DNA of 64,000 bases from Flavobacteriaceae bacterium UBA5534 (GCA_002426015.1 DINS01000008.1:124001-188000); one strand, 5' to 3'; shown: positions 8,322 through 17,567, numbered from the stretch's first letter. A program made the numbers and translations. Notes: generated by a model not told the origin, from the sequence alone.

Positions 8322-8958
8322 AAAAAACGCCTATTTAATTGCACTTCTTTCACTGGTAACAATAATGCTTCAGGCTTGCTTGCACAATGTAGTCGATGTC
8401 AAAAATTGGATAGAAGCCGAAAAGGTGGGAGATGTAAAAGGAAAGTTCCATTTTTTGGAAGACGAAGGCGTTAAAATATATTTACCAAAAGTCTTTAAAC
8501 GGTATTCATCGGTCGAGTACCTTCAATTGGTCGATTCAATAGCATCCAAACAAGATTATGAATATGAGGTGCAGCAACTAAAGGCACGAATCAATATGGA
8601 AGGTAGCCTATACATATTTTTAGACGAAGAAACACGTTCTACCTATACAGTAAACGCCATGCCTTTTCAACCCATCTATAAAAGCGATGCACAATATCTT
8701 CTTGGGATTATTAAGATGAATCAAGAAAAGATCGCTGAACAATCAGATATGGAGTTTACCAAAATAAGGGCGAACTACACCTCAAGCAGTGGTCCCCAAA
8801 TTTTTAAGGCCATTTATAAAATTGACAATAAAAAGAAACATACAACAGTGTTCAACACCTATTATATTGTATCCTATCATAAAAACACTGTTTTTATAAA
8901 CTTAACAACACCATTTGAAGTAGATTTTGATATGTATCTTCAAAAAATGATATTGTGA
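8314..8958 (+). CDS. Lipoprotein of unknown function between mutA and mutB
   Basis: A 214-residue protein with a lipoprotein signal ending LQAC (Cys near 22) and a mixed alpha/beta remainder with no motif I can name. Its gene overlaps mutA by 8 bp and its TGA overlaps the mutB ATG by 1 nt (TGATG), so it is firmly in the mutase operon and translationally coupled. A periplasmic or outer-membrane lipoprotein has no evident role in a cytoplasmic mutase. Codon use looks like its neighbours. I do not assign a function. Confidence 0.8.
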   Translation: MSRKNAYLIALLSLVTIMLQACLHNVVDVKNWIEAEKVGDVKGKFHFLEDEGVKIYLPKVFKRYSSVEYLQLVDSIASKQDYEYEVQQLKARINMEGSLYIFLDEETRSTYTVNAMPFQPIYKSDAQYLLGIIKMNQEKIAEQSDMEFTKIRANYTSSSGPQIFKAIYKIDNKKKHTTVFNTYYIVSYHKNTVFINLTTPFEVDFDMYLQKMIL

Positions 8959-11081
8959 TGAGCAGAAAAAACCTTCAACATATTACTTTAAAACAAACCG
9001 CTAAAAGCCAAAAGCCAATAGCTATCAGCCTATTCAAAACAGCTGAAGATATCGACATTAAATCAACTTACATTAAAGATGATATAAAAGATGTTGAGCA
9101 CCTCAACTTTATTGCTGGCATTGCACCTAACCTTCGTGGCCCTTATTCCACCATGTATGTGCGACGACCTTGGACGATTCGCCAATATGCAGGGTTTTCA
9201 ACAGCTGAAGAAAGCAATGCGTTCTATCGTCGCAATTTAGCTGCAGGACAAAAAGGATTATCTGTTGCGTTTGATTTGGCAACCCATAGAGGTTACGATT
9301 CTGACCACGAACGCGTGGTTGGTGATGTTGGTAAAGCTGGTGTGGCGATTGATAGTGTTGAGGACATGAAGATTCTCTTTGACCAAATTCCGTTGGATAA
9401 AATGAGCGTATCGATGACCATGAATGGTGCCGTATTGCCCATCATGGCATTTTATATCGTCGCAGCCGAAGAACAAGGCGTAAAACCCGAACAACTAGCA
9501 GGAACTATACAAAACGATATTTTAAAGGAGTTTATGGTGCGTAATACCTACATCTACCCTCCTACACCATCCATGAAAATCATTTCTGATATTTTTGAAT
9601 ACACGAGCAAGCATATGCCAAAGTTCAACAGTATCAGTATTTCTGGATACCATATGCAAGAAGCTGGAGCCACTTGCGATATTGAGTTGGCATACACCCT
9701 TGCTGACGGGCTGGAATACATCAAAAAGGGACTCGATGCAGGCATGGACATAGACACCTTTGCGCCACGCCTCTCATTCTTTTGGGCGATTGGGATGAAC
9801 CATTTTATGGAGATCGCCAAGATGCGTGCCGCACGTATGCTGTGGGCAAAATTGGTAAGTCAATTCAATCCTAAAGACGATAAATCACTCTCCCTTCGAA
9901 CCCATTGTCAAACGAGTGGGTGGAGTTTAACAGAGCAAGATCCTTTTAACAATGTGGCTCGTACCACTATTGAAGCTGCTGCTGCCGCTTTTGGTGGCAC
10001 ACAAAGTTTGCATACCAATGCCTTGGATGAAGCCATTGCCCTACCAACTGATTTTTCGGCACGTATTGCACGAAACACACAAATATTTTTACAGCAGGAA
10101 ACCCATATCACCAAAACGGTCGATCCTTGGGCTGGCAGTTACTATGTGGAAAAATTGACTCACGATATCGCTCAAAAAGCTTGGGAACTGATTGAAGAAG
10201 TGGAAGCACTTGGTGGTATGACCAAAGCTATTGAAGCAGGCATCCCAAAATTGCGTATTGAAGAAGCTGCAGCTCGCAAACAGGCTCGTATCGATTCTGG
10301 GCAAGATATTATTGTAGGCGTCAACAACTACCGATTGGAGCAAGAAGACCCAATTTCTACTTTAGAAGTCGATAACCAAACCGTTAGAAACTCACAAATA
10401 GAGCGTTTAAATCGTATCAAAGCAGAACGAAATGCTGATAAAGTGAAAGCGACGTTGACAAAATTAACCGAAGTTGCTCGCACAGGCAAAGGAAATTTAT
10501 TAGCTTTAGCTGTCGAAGCAGCTCGTCAAAGAGCCACTTTAGGTGAAATAAGTGATGCTTTAGAAGTTGTTTTTGGGCGTTACAAAGCACAAATAAAATC
10601 CTTTTCTGGCGTGTATAGTAAAGAAATAAAAGACGATGCGTCCTTTAAAAAAGCTCGCGAACTTGCGGATAAATTTGCCGAACAAGATGGTCGACGACCA
10701 CGTATCATGATTGCAAAAATGGGGCAAGATGGTCATGACCGAGGTGCCAAAGTGGTCGCCACTGGTTATGCCGATGTTGGTTTTGATGTCGATATTGGTC
10801 CTTTATTCCAAACACCCAAAGAAGCTGCCAAACAAGCCGTGGAGAACGATGTACACATTCTTGGTGTGTCGTCATTAGCCGCAGGACATAAAACCTTGGT
10901 GCCACAAGTCATTGAAGAGCTTAAAAACTATGGTCGCGACGATATAATGGTGATTGTTGGTGGTGTCATCCCAAAACAAGATTACCAATATCTGTTTGAT
11001 GCTGGAGCTGTTGCGGTCTTTGGTCCTGGTACAAAAATCAGTGATGCTGCCATTCAGATTTTGGAGATTTTGATTGATTAA
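8958..11081 (+). CDS. mutB: Methylmalonyl-CoA mutase large (catalytic) subunit
   Basis: The 707-residue protein contains the substrate-binding TIM barrel (RGPYSTMYVRRPWTIRQYAGF; SVSMTMNGAVLP; RTHCQTSGWSLTEQDP) and a C-terminal cobalamin domain with the base-off His motif GQDGHDRGAK (near residue 590) and the ASSLAAGH-like SSLAAGHKTL. It interconverts succinyl-CoA and (R)-methylmalonyl-CoA using adenosylcobalamin. I prefer ATG at 8958 over GTG at 8955. The cofactor link fits the B12 uptake genes at 48829-54080. Confidence 0.97.
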   Translation: MSRKNLQHITLKQTAKSQKPIAISLFKTAEDIDIKSTYIKDDIKDVEHLNFIAGIAPNLRGPYSTMYVRRPWTIRQYAGFSTAEESNAFYRRNLAAGQKGLSVAFDLATHRGYDSDHERVVGDVGKAGVAIDSVEDMKILFDQIPLDKMSVSMTMNGAVLPIMAFYIVAAEEQGVKPEQLAGTIQNDILKEFMVRNTYIYPPTPSMKIISDIFEYTSKHMPKFNSISISGYHMQEAGATCDIELAYTLADGLEYIKKGLDAGMDIDTFAPRLSFFWAIGMNHFMEIAKMRAARMLWAKLVSQFNPKDDKSLSLRTHCQTSGWSLTEQDPFNNVARTTIEAAAAAFGGTQSLHTNALDEAIALPTDFSARIARNTQIFLQQETHITKTVDPWAGSYYVEKLTHDIAQKAWELIEEVEALGGMTKAIEAGIPKLRIEEAAARKQARIDSGQDIIVGVNNYRLEQEDPISTLEVDNQTVRNSQIERLNRIKAERNADKVKATLTKLTEVARTGKGNLLALAVEAARQRATLGEISDALEVVFGRYKAQIKSFSGVYSKEIKDDASFKKARELADKFAEQDGRRPRIMIAKMGQDGHDRGAKVVATGYADVGFDVDIGPLFQTPKEAAKQAVENDVHILGVSSLAAGHKTLVPQVIEELKNYGRDDIMVIVGGVIPKQDYQYLFDAGAVAVFGPGTKISDAAIQILEILID

Positions 11082-11098
11082 TTTTAACTTAAAATTAT

Positions 11099-11491
11099 TT
11101 GAACCCAGACATCAAAACATATCACAACTCTTTAACACCAAATGACAAAGCCATTTGCGACCTCTTATATTCCGAAATCTGCAAAGCACTTCCCAAAGCC
11201 GAGCATAAGATTTGGCACAAACACCCTGTCTGGTTTTTGGATGGGAACCCTATTGTGGGTTATAGCAAACAAAAAGCAGGTCTGCGATTGATGTTTTGGA
11301 GTGGTGCCGATTTTGAAGAAGATGAGTTAAACATTAGAGGTGCCAAATTCAAAGATGCCTCCATTTTCTATACAACTGCCGCAGATATTGACACTAACAA
11401 CTTACAACGCTGGCTCAACACCTCAAAGAACATTCAATGGGACTATAAAAACATTGTGAAGCGTAAAGGTGTGTTAGAGCGATTGATATAG
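11099..11491 (+). CDS. DUF1801 domain protein
   Basis: A 130-residue protein matching the DUF1801 (YdhG-like) fold: ICDLLYSEICKALPKAEHKIWHKHPVWFLDGNPIVGY, then LMFWSGADFEEDEL. The frame begins with TTG, the only upstream start that keeps the conserved N-terminus. It is 17 nt downstream of mutB and may be co-transcribed. The family has no settled function. Its stop codon lies inside a 26-bp perfect palindrome that probably ends the transcript. Confidence 0.8.
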   Translation: MNPDIKTYHNSLTPNDKAICDLLYSEICKALPKAEHKIWHKHPVWFLDGNPIVGYSKQKAGLRLMFWSGADFEEDELNIRGAKFKDASIFYTTAADIDTNNLQRWLNTSKNIQWDYKNIVKRKGVLERLI

Positions 11492-11520
11492 TAAGTGCAC
11501 TTACTATATCTCAATTTTTT
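11485..11520 (+). terminator. 26-bp perfect palindrome followed by a T tract
   Basis: Positions 11485-11510 form a perfect palindrome (arms of 13 nt centred between 11497 and 11498, core GTGCAC) followed by a T-rich tract. It includes the TAG stop of the DUF1801 gene (11489-11491). As RNA it would form a strong hairpin, so I read it as the terminator of the mutA-mutB-DUF1801 operon; a protein-binding dyad is the alternative. Confidence 0.6.
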
Positions 11521-11634
11521 TATTGAAAAATAACCTATAAAAAGCATCTCAAAGGTTGCATCATAGTCGCTTTCCATTTATTTTTTTTTAACTTGCCAAT
11601 CTTTAAAACGCAAGTCAAAAAAGACATACCACCT

Positions 11635-12249
11635 ATGCACGACATCATCAATACCATCCTTTTTTTAATCGCCGTTATTGACCCTTTGGGCTCTGTCCCT
11701 GTCTATTTAGAAGCCACCAAGCATTTTGATAAAAAACATCAAAAGCGTATTGCCGTAAGGGCCTCTATTGTTGCCTTTTTAATTCTGCTGGTATTTATAG
11801 TTTTAGGACAGCTTATCTTGGAGGGAATGGATGTCTCTCTGGATGCCTTCCAGATTTCTGGAGGTGTCATTCTATTTCTTTTTGCTCTCACAATGATATT
11901 TGGTGATGGCAAACCCGAGTCAGAAAAGCATCTGATAAAAGACTATAAGCACGTTACCATATTTCCTGTTGCCATTCCGTCGATAGCCTCACCAGGTGCA
12001 ATTATGGCTGTGGTGCTTATGACCGATAATCATCTGTATACCATTCAGCAACAAACTGTGACCACTATTTTGGTGTTTGTCGTCATCCTTATGACCTGCC
12101 TGCTCTTGTTGGTTGCCAATAAAGTAAAAGAACGTGTTGGCGAATATGGTATTACTGTGGTTAGTAAAATTATGGGACTGATACTTGCTGCTTATGCTGT
12201 ACAGAGCATTTTATCTGGGCTTAAAGATTTTTTTGTGGTTCTAAAATAG
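11635..12249 (+). CDS. MarC-family integral membrane protein
   Basis: The 204-residue protein starts best at ATG 11635 (MHDIINTILFLIAVIDPLGSVPVY), the usual N-terminus of the family, although the frame extends 14 codons upstream to a TTG. It has six hydrophobic segments and the conserved NPLG-like IDPLGS motif in segment 1 and PSIASPGAI motif mid-protein. MarC/UPF0056 proteins are inner-membrane proteins of uncertain, possibly transport, function; their former link to multidrug resistance is not supported. Confidence 0.9.
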   Translation: MHDIINTILFLIAVIDPLGSVPVYLEATKHFDKKHQKRIAVRASIVAFLILLVFIVLGQLILEGMDVSLDAFQISGGVILFLFALTMIFGDGKPESEKHLIKDYKHVTIFPVAIPSIASPGAIMAVVLMTDNHLYTIQQQTVTTILVFVVILMTCLLLLVANKVKERVGEYGITVVSKIMGLILAAYAVQSILSGLKDFFVVLK

Positions 12250-12516
12250 CGAAGTCATACTAGTAACCCATAGTATTATTATATCTATCTTATTATGCCG
12301 TACTGGCCGACCTTGCTTTCCAATCCTCTTTTGATTATAAAATGGGCACTGGTTTTGATTTTAGTTATTTTATGGGTGCTGTGAATGTTTTTCATTAAGC
12401 ACCATCAGTAAGCTTCGCTCGTTTCTATTTGATTTTTATTTGCTAAATTAGTTATCTAAACAAGGTATAATCAAAACAAATACGCTGTTGTACCTTAAAA
12501 ACAGTACAGATAGCTC

Positions 12517-13647
12517 ATGAAGAATCTTTTGGTTTTAATATTGATAAGTCTCTTATTTACACAATGCTCGATAGATAGGACTATCTTGCCTTTGGACAAA
12601 ACAGAACTTGAGAGGTTAGAAAAATTCAAGAGTCTTGATTCTAATAGCAAAGTTCAAATAAGTGATGAAGATGAGCTTGGGCAAAAACTATGGTTATGTC
12701 TTACGTTTGTTTCAAAAGAAAGCAAAGCACCCTTAATGAATCAAAAGATTCATTTATATCATACATCTTCAAAAGGCGTCTATGAACCTTACAACCCAAA
12801 TGATGAAACTACTGCTCGCTTAAGCGGTTCGGTATTTACAGATGAAGAGGGGCAAGTGTTTGTTCAGACTATTTTACCAGGTGACTACGGCAGTTCACAA
12901 GACAATAGACATGTTCATACAACTGTTGAAAATGCAAAGCCCGAAGCTTATGATATACATTTTAAACAATTTACTGGGCAAATGGGTAAAAACTTCATTT
13001 CGGATAATGACCAATTTTTCCTTGCCAATTTAAAGCAAACTGTTGATAGTACTCTTGTGGCTTTCCTAACAATTGAAGTCAAAAACCCTAAAAGTCTGTC
13101 TATGGCAATCAGTCAAGAGCTACCAGATTGTGAATGGTGTGGAGCAAAGGACAAACCTGATAATATTACTTGGGAATCTATCATTGCAGATGAAACCGTG
13201 CCTGGAGAACGGTTAATTATGGAGGGCACCATTTATAAAAAAGATGGCAAAACACCTGCAGAAAATGTTCTGGTATATGCTTACCATACTAATAACGAAG
13301 GATTTTATGTAAAGAAAGGCAATGAAACAGGCAATGGCGTTAGACATGGGTTTTTACGTGGGTGGGCTAAAACCAATAGTGATGGTAGATATCGGTTTTA
13401 CACGATAAAGCCAGCCCCTTATCCCAATCATTTGGAACCTGCACATATTCATATGACTTTGATGGGAGACGACTTTAATGAATATTGGATAGATGCGACT
13501 TGGTTTAAAGGCGACAAAATCATTACAAAACAAATGACCGAAAAGCTAACACGTGCAGGAGGCTTCTCAAATATCATTGAGCTAATTCCAAACGATAAAG
13601 GAATTTTAGTTGGCAAAAGAGACATTATTATAAACCCACCACAATAA
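12517..13647 (+). CDS. Lipoprotein with two intradiol-dioxygenase-like domains
   Basis: The 376-residue product has a lipobox (FTQC, Cys17) and two related beta domains. Copy 1: YHTSSKGVY (Tyr89), LPGDY (Tyr124), NRHVH (His132, His134). Copy 2: YHTNNEGFY (Tyr264), KPAPYPN (Tyr302), PAHIH (His310, His312). These match the Tyr-Tyr-His-His Fe(III) ligand pattern of protocatechuate/catechol intradiol dioxygenases, so both copies may bind iron. Copy 2 is the closer match. Catechol ring cleavage is possible but unproved, and the exported location is unusual for this chemistry. The gene stands alone with 267 bp upstream. Confidence 0.72.
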   Translation: MKNLLVLILISLLFTQCSIDRTILPLDKTELERLEKFKSLDSNSKVQISDEDELGQKLWLCLTFVSKESKAPLMNQKIHLYHTSSKGVYEPYNPNDETTARLSGSVFTDEEGQVFVQTILPGDYGSSQDNRHVHTTVENAKPEAYDIHFKQFTGQMGKNFISDNDQFFLANLKQTVDSTLVAFLTIEVKNPKSLSMAISQELPDCEWCGAKDKPDNITWESIIADETVPGERLIMEGTIYKKDGKTPAENVLVYAYHTNNEGFYVKKGNETGNGVRHGFLRGWAKTNSDGRYRFYTIKPAPYPNHLEPAHIHMTLMGDDFNEYWIDATWFKGDKIITKQMTEKLTRAGGFSNIIELIPNDKGILVGKRDIIINPPQ

Positions 13648-13710
13648 CTATAAACAAATTGCAATTGAATAAGTTAAAACATATTGAACACCAACAACAT
13701 TTTAAAACAT

Positions 13711-14076
13711 ATGAATGACACAAGCCACCACGACGAGCGTATCGCAAAAATGATATTTGCCTCGGTATATCCACACTATGTCACAAAAGTCGAAAAGAAA
13801 GGCAGAACGATAAAAGAACTCCATCGAGTAATTGAATGGCTAACAGGCTATGATGAAAAAAAATTGCAACAGCTCATTAAAGAAAAAGTGACTTTCGAAG
13901 TGTTTTTTCAGAATGCTTCCATTAACCCTAATGCACAACTCATTATTGGTGTCATTTGTGGCTATCGTGTAGAGGAAATCAAAAACTCATTAACACAACA
14001 GGTGCGATATTTGGACAAGTTGGTTGATGAATTGGCTAAAGGGCGTAAAATGGAGAAGATATTACGAGTTTCGTAA
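13711..14076 (+). CDS. DUF2200 family protein
   Basis: A 121-residue protein matching the DUF2200 family along its length (HDERIAKMIFASVYPHYV, then EWLTGY, FFQNASINPNA and IIGVICGYRVEEI). I use ATG 13711; an in-frame TTG at 13684 would add nine residues not typical of the family. No signal or membrane segment is seen. Function unknown; small cytoplasmic protein. Confidence 0.85.
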   Translation: MNDTSHHDERIAKMIFASVYPHYVTKVEKKGRTIKELHRVIEWLTGYDEKKLQQLIKEKVTFEVFFQNASINPNAQLIIGVICGYRVEEIKNSLTQQVRYLDKLVDELAKGRKMEKILRVS

Positions 14077-14114
14077 ATCGACAATGCAGGATCGAAAAAG
14101 AAAGCTATAGGCAT

Positions 14115-14148
14115 AAAAAACCCATCAGTGTTGTACTGATGGGTTTTT
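14115..14148. terminator. Bidirectional terminator
   Basis: Stem CCCATCAGT/ACTGATGGG (14121-14129, 14135-14143) with a 5-nt loop, flanked by A tract on the left and T tract on the right, lies between the converging DUF2200 and M16 peptidase genes, serving both strands. Confidence 0.9.
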
Positions 14149-14169
14149 AATATTAAAATAAGAATTGGG

Positions 14170-16938
14170 TTAATCCACTTTCTTTACTTCATTTTTAATG
14201 TCCATATTTTCAAAATCACCACCATTGACAACTGTCCATTTGTCAAAGTCTTTGAAGTATTGCTTAATCACTCTGTTAACATCAGCAACCGTTAATGATT
14301 TCACTTTTGCTTCAATGTTCTTTTGGAAAGTCATATCTCTGTCATAATACAGATTGTTGCCAATAGTACCAGCTAACTCATTGTCTTTTGCTCTCGATAC
14401 GTTTTGTTCTTGTACCCAACCGTTCACCACATTGGTCAACTCATCTTCAGTAATACCATCAGCTATAAAACGAGCAATCTCTTCTCTAAAACCTTGCTGC
14501 ACTTTGGCTGCATTTTCAGGGTTATAAATTGCATACACGTACATCGATGAATTTTTGTCTTTAGGGTCACCATCAACGCCAACATTACCTCCTGCTCCAT
14601 AACTCACACCATCTTGCTGACGCAAACGTCCTGCAATACGTGAATTTAAGAAACCTCCACCGAAGATTTCACCAGCTACTTGCAATGCTGCATAATCATC
14701 ATCGTATTGGCTCGCTTCAAAAGATAAAATACCTAATGTAAAGGCATTCTTTTTATCAGGAGTCATGATTTGCTCATTGGCTGGCTTATTGGGCTTAAAT
14801 GGATTACGAATTTCAGCATATGGTTTATTGTTTTTAAAACTTCCATATTCTTTTTCAAAATATCCTTTTACAGCCTGTTCATCCATATTACCTATAGCTA
14901 CCAAAGATGCACTATTAGATATGCCATAAAAATCTTTATAATACGATTTTAACACATCGACGTTAATTGCCTTAATGGCCGCAATTTCTTCGTCATAAGT
15001 CATACGATAGTTTGGGTGCCCTTTTGGATATTGATTGTTCAACAACCCAATCTGTCTAGACACCAAAGGTTGTGGCTCATTCTTGCTTTCTTCAAGTCCT
15101 GCCAAATCTTGTGTTTTTAGTTTTTCTAGTTCAGTGGCATCAAATATTGGGTTTTTCAACATGTCAGTCATCAATGCCAATGTTTCCATTAAATGTTCCT
15201 CTGTACTGTTGATATAGACATTGACACGACCATTGCTTCCATTAAAAAACACCGAAGATTTTAATGCACTCAATTTATCTTCGATATCTTGTCTCGATTT
15301 GGTTTTGGTGCCCTTGTTCAACATTCTGGCAGTATAACGTGCCGCAAGCCCTTTGTTCATCAATTGATCAACAGTTCCGTTGCGCATCGTAAAGGTAAGA
15401 TTGACCGTTTTTCCACGATTGTCCTTTTTGATAAAACCGTATTCAATCTGACTTTTATCTAACATTCCAGACTGTAATGTTTTCTGGATATTCTCATAAG
15501 ATACATCAAACGCTTCACCAGCATCCAAAGCTTCTTTTCCTTTGTAGTTGGATACTAAAGCATCGACATTTTCTGTATGCTCAATTTCAACTCTAATCGG
15601 TTGTTTACTTGGTATAAAATTACCTACAGTTCTATTGGTGTTTATCAAATAACGCTGAATAGCTGCATTCACTTTTTCTGGTGTCATGCTCTCAATACGA
15701 TCTCTAAAAATGAAAGCCAATCGCCAATCACCAGCTCCAATAAACTCGCTCATATACGTTCCCAAAAAGGACGAGTTTCTGAAAATTTGATCGATTTGCT
15801 TTGACATATTAGCTTTTGCTCGGTTTACTTCGGCTTCTGTAACAGGGTTTTTAGCCAAACCGTCTAATGTTGATAACAATGTTGTTTCAGCTTCTGCCAA
15901 AGACTTATCAGATGGCACATCAACATTGATGTATAAAAATGAGGGTTCTTTTGTAAATGGCGTAAATGACCAGATATTTGATGCTTTTTTGCCATCAACC
16001 AACGCTTTATATAAACGACCTGAAGGCTCATCGGTTAAAATTGCTTCCGCAATAGCCATTGCAGCTGCATCTTCGTGCGAGCCAGCAGGAACATGATATA
16101 AAGCAGAAACTATCTGCAAATCACCTACGCGACTCAAAGTCACTCTTTTTTCACCGTCTTGTGCTGGTTCAACTGTTGGAATATCTCTTAAAGGCGTCGC
16201 AGGGTTTTTGATGCCTCCAAATTTCTTTTGTATGAGAGCCAATGTTTTATCGGTTTCAAACTTACCAGTAACCATCAAAATGGCATTATCTGGTCGATAG
16301 TATTTTTTATAAAACGCCTGTAAGTTTTCAATAGGAACACGCTCAATGTCTGAACGATTACCAATGGTCGATTTTCCGTAATTATGCCATAGATAAGCTG
16401 AACTGATCACTTTTTCCATCAACACACCAGAAGGTGAATTTTCACCACTTTCAAATTCATTTCGAACCACTGAAAACTCCGATTCTAAATCCTTTTTAGC
16501 GATATATGAATTGACCATTCTGTCTGCTTCCAAATCTAAAGCCCAATCTAAATTTTCGTCAGTAGCATTAAAGGTCTCAAAATAATTGGTTCGATCGTAC
16601 CAAGTGGTTCCATTTGGTCGTGCACCATGCGACGATAGTTCTTCTGGAATATTAGGATGATTTGGTGTACCCTTAAACACCATATGCTCTAATAAGTGAG
16701 CCATTCCCTTTTCGCCATAACCTTCATGACGAGAGCCAACCATATAAGTTATGTTAACTGTAATTGTTTGTGCAGAATTATCTGGGAACAGAAGGACTTT
16801 CATCCCATTATCCATAATATATTCTGTAATTCCTTCTACACTTACATTCTTTTTTAATTGCGCTTCTGCCGAAAAAGAGATGGCAAAAAACAAAACGAAT
16901 GCAAAAGTTGCTTTAAATAAATAATTGATTTTTTTCAT
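14170..16938 (-). CDS. M16-family zinc metallopeptidase, two-domain
   Basis: The 922-residue protein has a signal peptide (to about AEAQ, residue 27) and two M16 halves. The first carries the inverted zinc motif HLLEH (His81, Glu84, His85) and the R/Y pair region; the second half (QYPKGHPNYRMTYDEEIAAI onward, with GGGFLNSRIAGRLRQQDGVSYG) is the inactive partner. Such proteins form a clam-shell chamber that degrades short peptides; here in the periplasm. Length fits Bacteroidota pitrilysin-like enzymes. Monocistronic. Confidence 0.93.
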   Translation of the reverse strand: MKKINYLFKATFAFVLFFAISFSAEAQLKKNVSVEGITEYIMDNGMKVLLFPDNSAQTITVNITYMVGSRHEGYGEKGMAHLLEHMVFKGTPNHPNIPEELSSHGARPNGTTWYDRTNYFETFNATDENLDWALDLEADRMVNSYIAKKDLESEFSVVRNEFESGENSPSGVLMEKVISSAYLWHNYGKSTIGNRSDIERVPIENLQAFYKKYYRPDNAILMVTGKFETDKTLALIQKKFGGIKNPATPLRDIPTVEPAQDGEKRVTLSRVGDLQIVSALYHVPAGSHEDAAAMAIAEAILTDEPSGRLYKALVDGKKASNIWSFTPFTKEPSFLYINVDVPSDKSLAEAETTLLSTLDGLAKNPVTEAEVNRAKANMSKQIDQIFRNSSFLGTYMSEFIGAGDWRLAFIFRDRIESMTPEKVNAAIQRYLINTNRTVGNFIPSKQPIRVEIEHTENVDALVSNYKGKEALDAGEAFDVSYENIQKTLQSGMLDKSQIEYGFIKKDNRGKTVNLTFTMRNGTVDQLMNKGLAARYTARMLNKGTKTKSRQDIEDKLSALKSSVFFNGSNGRVNVYINSTEEHLMETLALMTDMLKNPIFDATELEKLKTQDLAGLEESKNEPQPLVSRQIGLLNNQYPKGHPNYRMTYDEEIAAIKAINVDVLKSYYKDFYGISNSASLVAIGNMDEQAVKGYFEKEYGSFKNNKPYAEIRNPFKPNKPANEQIMTPDKKNAFTLGILSFEASQYDDDYAALQVAGEIFGGGFLNSRIAGRLRQQDGVSYGAGGNVGVDGDPKDKNSSMYVYAIYNPENAAKVQQGFREEIARFIADGITEDELTNVVNGWVQEQNVSRAKDNELAGTIGNNLYYDRDMTFQKNIEAKVKSLTVADVNRVIKQYFKDFDKWTVVNGGDFENMDIKNEVKKVD

Positions 16939-17025
16939 ATGAAGTTGTTAATTGATTGATTATAAAGATAACCAAAAAAATCTCGTAGGTTTTATCCTTA
17001 TCAAACTTTAAGATTTTTTTAATAT

Positions 17026-17063
17026 GGATAAATTTGTCCGAATTAAAAATATTTATATCTTTG
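17026..17063 (+). promoter_or_regulatory. Operator and promoter of the Rrf2 gene
   Basis: The near-palindrome GGATAAATTTGTCC (17026-17039) includes TTTG (17033-17036), which stands exactly 19 nt before TATCTTTG (17056-17063). This is a full Bacteroidota promoter with the operator on the -33 element, so a bound regulator would block sigma contact. Related dyads precede ric and nirK. Autoregulation is inferred. Confidence 0.75.
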
Positions 17064-17084
17064 TAGCAACAAAAAAAGTCAATT

Positions 17085-17519
17085 ATGTTCTCTAAAGCTT
17101 GTGAATATGGTATCAAGGCCAGCATCTATATAGCTTATAATTCTTATGAAGGTAAGCGTGTAAGCTTAAAAGATATTGCCAAAGAAATAGATTCACCAGA
17201 AGCATTCACGGCAAAAATCTTGCAAGATTTGGCAAGACACAATATCATAAACTCTGTAAAAGGCGCTTATGGTGGTTTTGAGATTGATAAAAAAGATATT
17301 CAGTCCATTAAACTTTCCGAAATCGTCAATGCCATCGATGGTGACAAGATTTATAAAGGTTGTGGATTGGGTTTACACACCTGTGAAGAAGAACATCCAT
17401 GTCCTGTGCATGATCAATTTAAAATAGTGAGAACAGAATTGAAAAACATGTTAGAGAGTACAAATCTCGAACAATTGGCTTTAGACATTAAGTCTGGAGT
17501 TACATTTTTAAAAATTTAA
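17085..17519 (+). CDS. Rrf2-family regulator, NsrR/IscR type with Fe-S cysteines
   Basis: The 144-residue protein has the Rrf2 winged helix (residues 3-65: ACEYGIKASIYIAYNS, SLKDIAKEIDSPEAFTAKILQDLARHNII, GAYGGF) and three cysteines, Cys93, Cys100, Cys106, in CGLGLHTCEEEHPCPVH, spaced much as the cluster ligands of the NO sensor NsrR. NO damage to such a cluster relieves repression. The neighbours (ric, hemerythrin, nirK) and the shared upstream palindromes support a nitric-oxide sensor. The closest named orthologue cannot be fixed from sequence alone. Confidence 0.88.
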   Translation: MFSKACEYGIKASIYIAYNSYEGKRVSLKDIAKEIDSPEAFTAKILQDLARHNIINSVKGAYGGFEIDKKDIQSIKLSEIVNAIDGDKIYKGCGLGLHTCEEEHPCPVHDQFKIVRTELKNMLESTNLEQLALDIKSGVTFLKI

Positions 17520-17538
17520 AAAAAATTGACTACAAATA

Positions 17539-17552
17539 GGATAAATTTATCC
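17539..17552 (+). promoter_or_regulatory. Operator upstream of ric
   Basis: GGATAAATTTATCC is a perfect 14-bp palindrome ending 15 bp before the ric start codon. It is the clean form of the dyads at 17026-17039 and 24454-24467. TAAATTTA inside it resembles a -7 element. It is the likely binding site of the adjacent Rrf2 regulator. Confidence 0.7.
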
Positions 17553-17567
17553 GAAATAAAAACAATT

